The notes under the pieces were generated by a model. The model ran no database searches. It was not told the DNA's origin and worked only from the letters and a program-made list of their open reading frames with translations. From assembly GCF_018402695.1 (NCBI RefSeq), contig NZ_JAGYIM010000024.1, positions 1 through 64,000 on the forward strand: a stretch of DNA of 64,000 nucleotides. Direction: 5' to 3'. Position numbers and translations under genes: made by a program. Positions 63,439 to 64,000 of this stretch are shown one piece after another (position 1 is the stretch's first letter; the number at the start of each line of letters is the position of its first letter). The DNA is from Arsukibacterium sp. (lineage in GTDB: Bacteria; Pseudomonadota; Gammaproteobacteria; Enterobacterales; Alteromonadaceae).

Positions 63439-64000
63439 TTAAAGTTGTTGTGCCATTTCTTCAGCACGTTTAATAGCGGCATACATGGCGTCGGCAACCA
63501 TTTTTTCCAAGCCCTGTTCGGCAAAGGTGGTCACCGCTTCATGGGTAGTACCGCCTTTAGAGGTGACGTTGGCCCGCAATTGCGCAAAGCTTTCCTCGCT
63601 TTGTAACGCCATCGTCGCCGCCCCAAGAGCTGTTTTAGCGACCATTGCTTTGGCCTGCTCTGGCGCAAACCCGAGTTTCTCAGCGACCTGTTGCATCGAC
63701 TGCATAAAAAAGAAAAAGTAAGCCGGTGAACTGCCGGTAACCGCAATAATGTGGTTGATTTGCGCTTCCTGTTCCAGCCAAACGTTCATACCGGTGCCAC
63801 TGAACATATGATCAACAAAGGCGCGCTCATAGTTAGAACAGCGGCTGGGAAACAGCCCGGTAACCCCCTGGCCGACTAGCGAAGGGGTGTTAGGCATGGC
63901 TCGGACTAATCTTACCTGCCCCAGCCATTGCTCATAGCGCTTAACTTCAATACCCGCGGCTATGGTTACAAACAGTTTCTCCTGAATTTCAGGCGCACTT
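63439..64000 (-). CDS. proC: ProC, pyrroline-5-carboxylate reductase (5' end beyond window)
   Basis: Last step of proline synthesis, NADPH-dependent. The 187 residues visible are the C-terminal two thirds: VTIAAGIEVKRYEQWLG, VRAMPNTPSLVGQGVTGLF, VTGSSPAYFFFFMQSM, QAKAMVAKTALGAATMA and SKGGTTHEAV. The coding frame is open to the right edge, so the start and the N-terminal NADP site lie outside. First visible gene of the minus-strand cluster ending in hemW. Confidence 0.95.
   Translation of the reverse strand, partial: SAPEIQEKLFVTIAAGIEVKRYEQWLGQVRLVRAMPNTPSLVGQGVTGLFPSRCSNYERAFVDHMFSGTGMNVWLEQEAQINHIIAVTGSSPAYFFFFMQSMQQVAEKLGFAPEQAKAMVAKTALGAATMALQSEESFAQLRANVTSKGGTTHEAVTTFAEQGLEKMVADAMYAAIKRAEEMAQQL

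Overview
The window is a dense, ordinary-looking stretch of a gammaproteobacterial chromosome, moderate in GC. Protein similarity and synteny (bamD/rluD/pgeF/clpB; corB/ypjD facing ffh-rpsP-rimM-trmD-rplS; aroF-tyrA; proC-yggT-DUF4426-rdgB-hemW) point to the Alteromonadales/Chromatiaceae group, probably a Rheinheimera/Alishewanella/Arsukibacterium-type aquatic bacterium. The genus is inference. I see no rRNA, tRNA, CRISPR array, insertion sequence or prophage.

Region 1-2200 is abnormal. It contains the 3' part of radA (+), all of bamD (-) and the first two thirds of rluD (+), each readable only by jumping frame many times. Three neighbouring housekeeping genes, one of them (bamD) normally essential, are damaged to the same degree and the damage stops abruptly near 2200. 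Uncorrected sequencing errors at a contig end explain this better than gene decay. From 2200 on, nearly every gene is intact.

2.2-20.3 kb is housekeeping: pgeF, clpB (with a sigma32-type promoter), pssA, an Aer-type aerotaxis transducer, gshA (UUG start), a lytic transglycosylase-like lipoprotein, corB and ypjD on the minus strand, then ffh and the rpsP-rimM-trmD-rplS operon, a DnaJ-related protein, and aroF-tyrA behind two TyrR-like boxes. 20.4-30.1 kb holds a DUF4440 protein, a LOG-family phosphoribohydrolase, a metallo-beta-lactamase/beta-CASP protein, a TPR protein, a YaeR-like VOC protein, a small membrane protein, pheA with a complete leader-peptide attenuator, a penicillin-acylase-family hydrolase, and a cytochrome b561/c' pair. 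The TyrR boxes upstream of aroF-tyrA and the Phe-codon attenuator upstream of pheA give a coherent picture of aromatic amino acid control.

30.2-39.5 kb has a frameshifted GGDEF/EAL protein, then two secreted amidohydrolase-like genes (one a 1042-residue double-domain protein, one apparently metal-less) and a lipoprotein M28 peptidase. A 125-nt nested hairpin precedes the peptidase gene. 39.6-53.5 kb contains a double-receiver response regulator, a SUI1-family protein, a GAF protein, an aspartate/aromatic aminotransferase, msrA, an FAD oxidoreductase overlapping an SDR gene, an RND efflux pair without an outer membrane gene, and DUF2982, unknown, FapA-like and DUF2884 genes. 53.5-64 kb is entirely minus strand: a rimK/desuccinylase-like pair, an mgtE-corA magnesium transport pair, a flavin-binding stress protein, a DUF885 lipoprotein, and the hemW-rdgB-DUF4426-yggT-proC cluster, which runs off the right edge.

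After start-site correction no gap exceeds 300 bases. The most noteworthy non-coding signals are the pheL attenuator, the aroF control region, the leader hairpin of rpsP, the sigma32 promoter of clpB and the structured element at 37735-37860.
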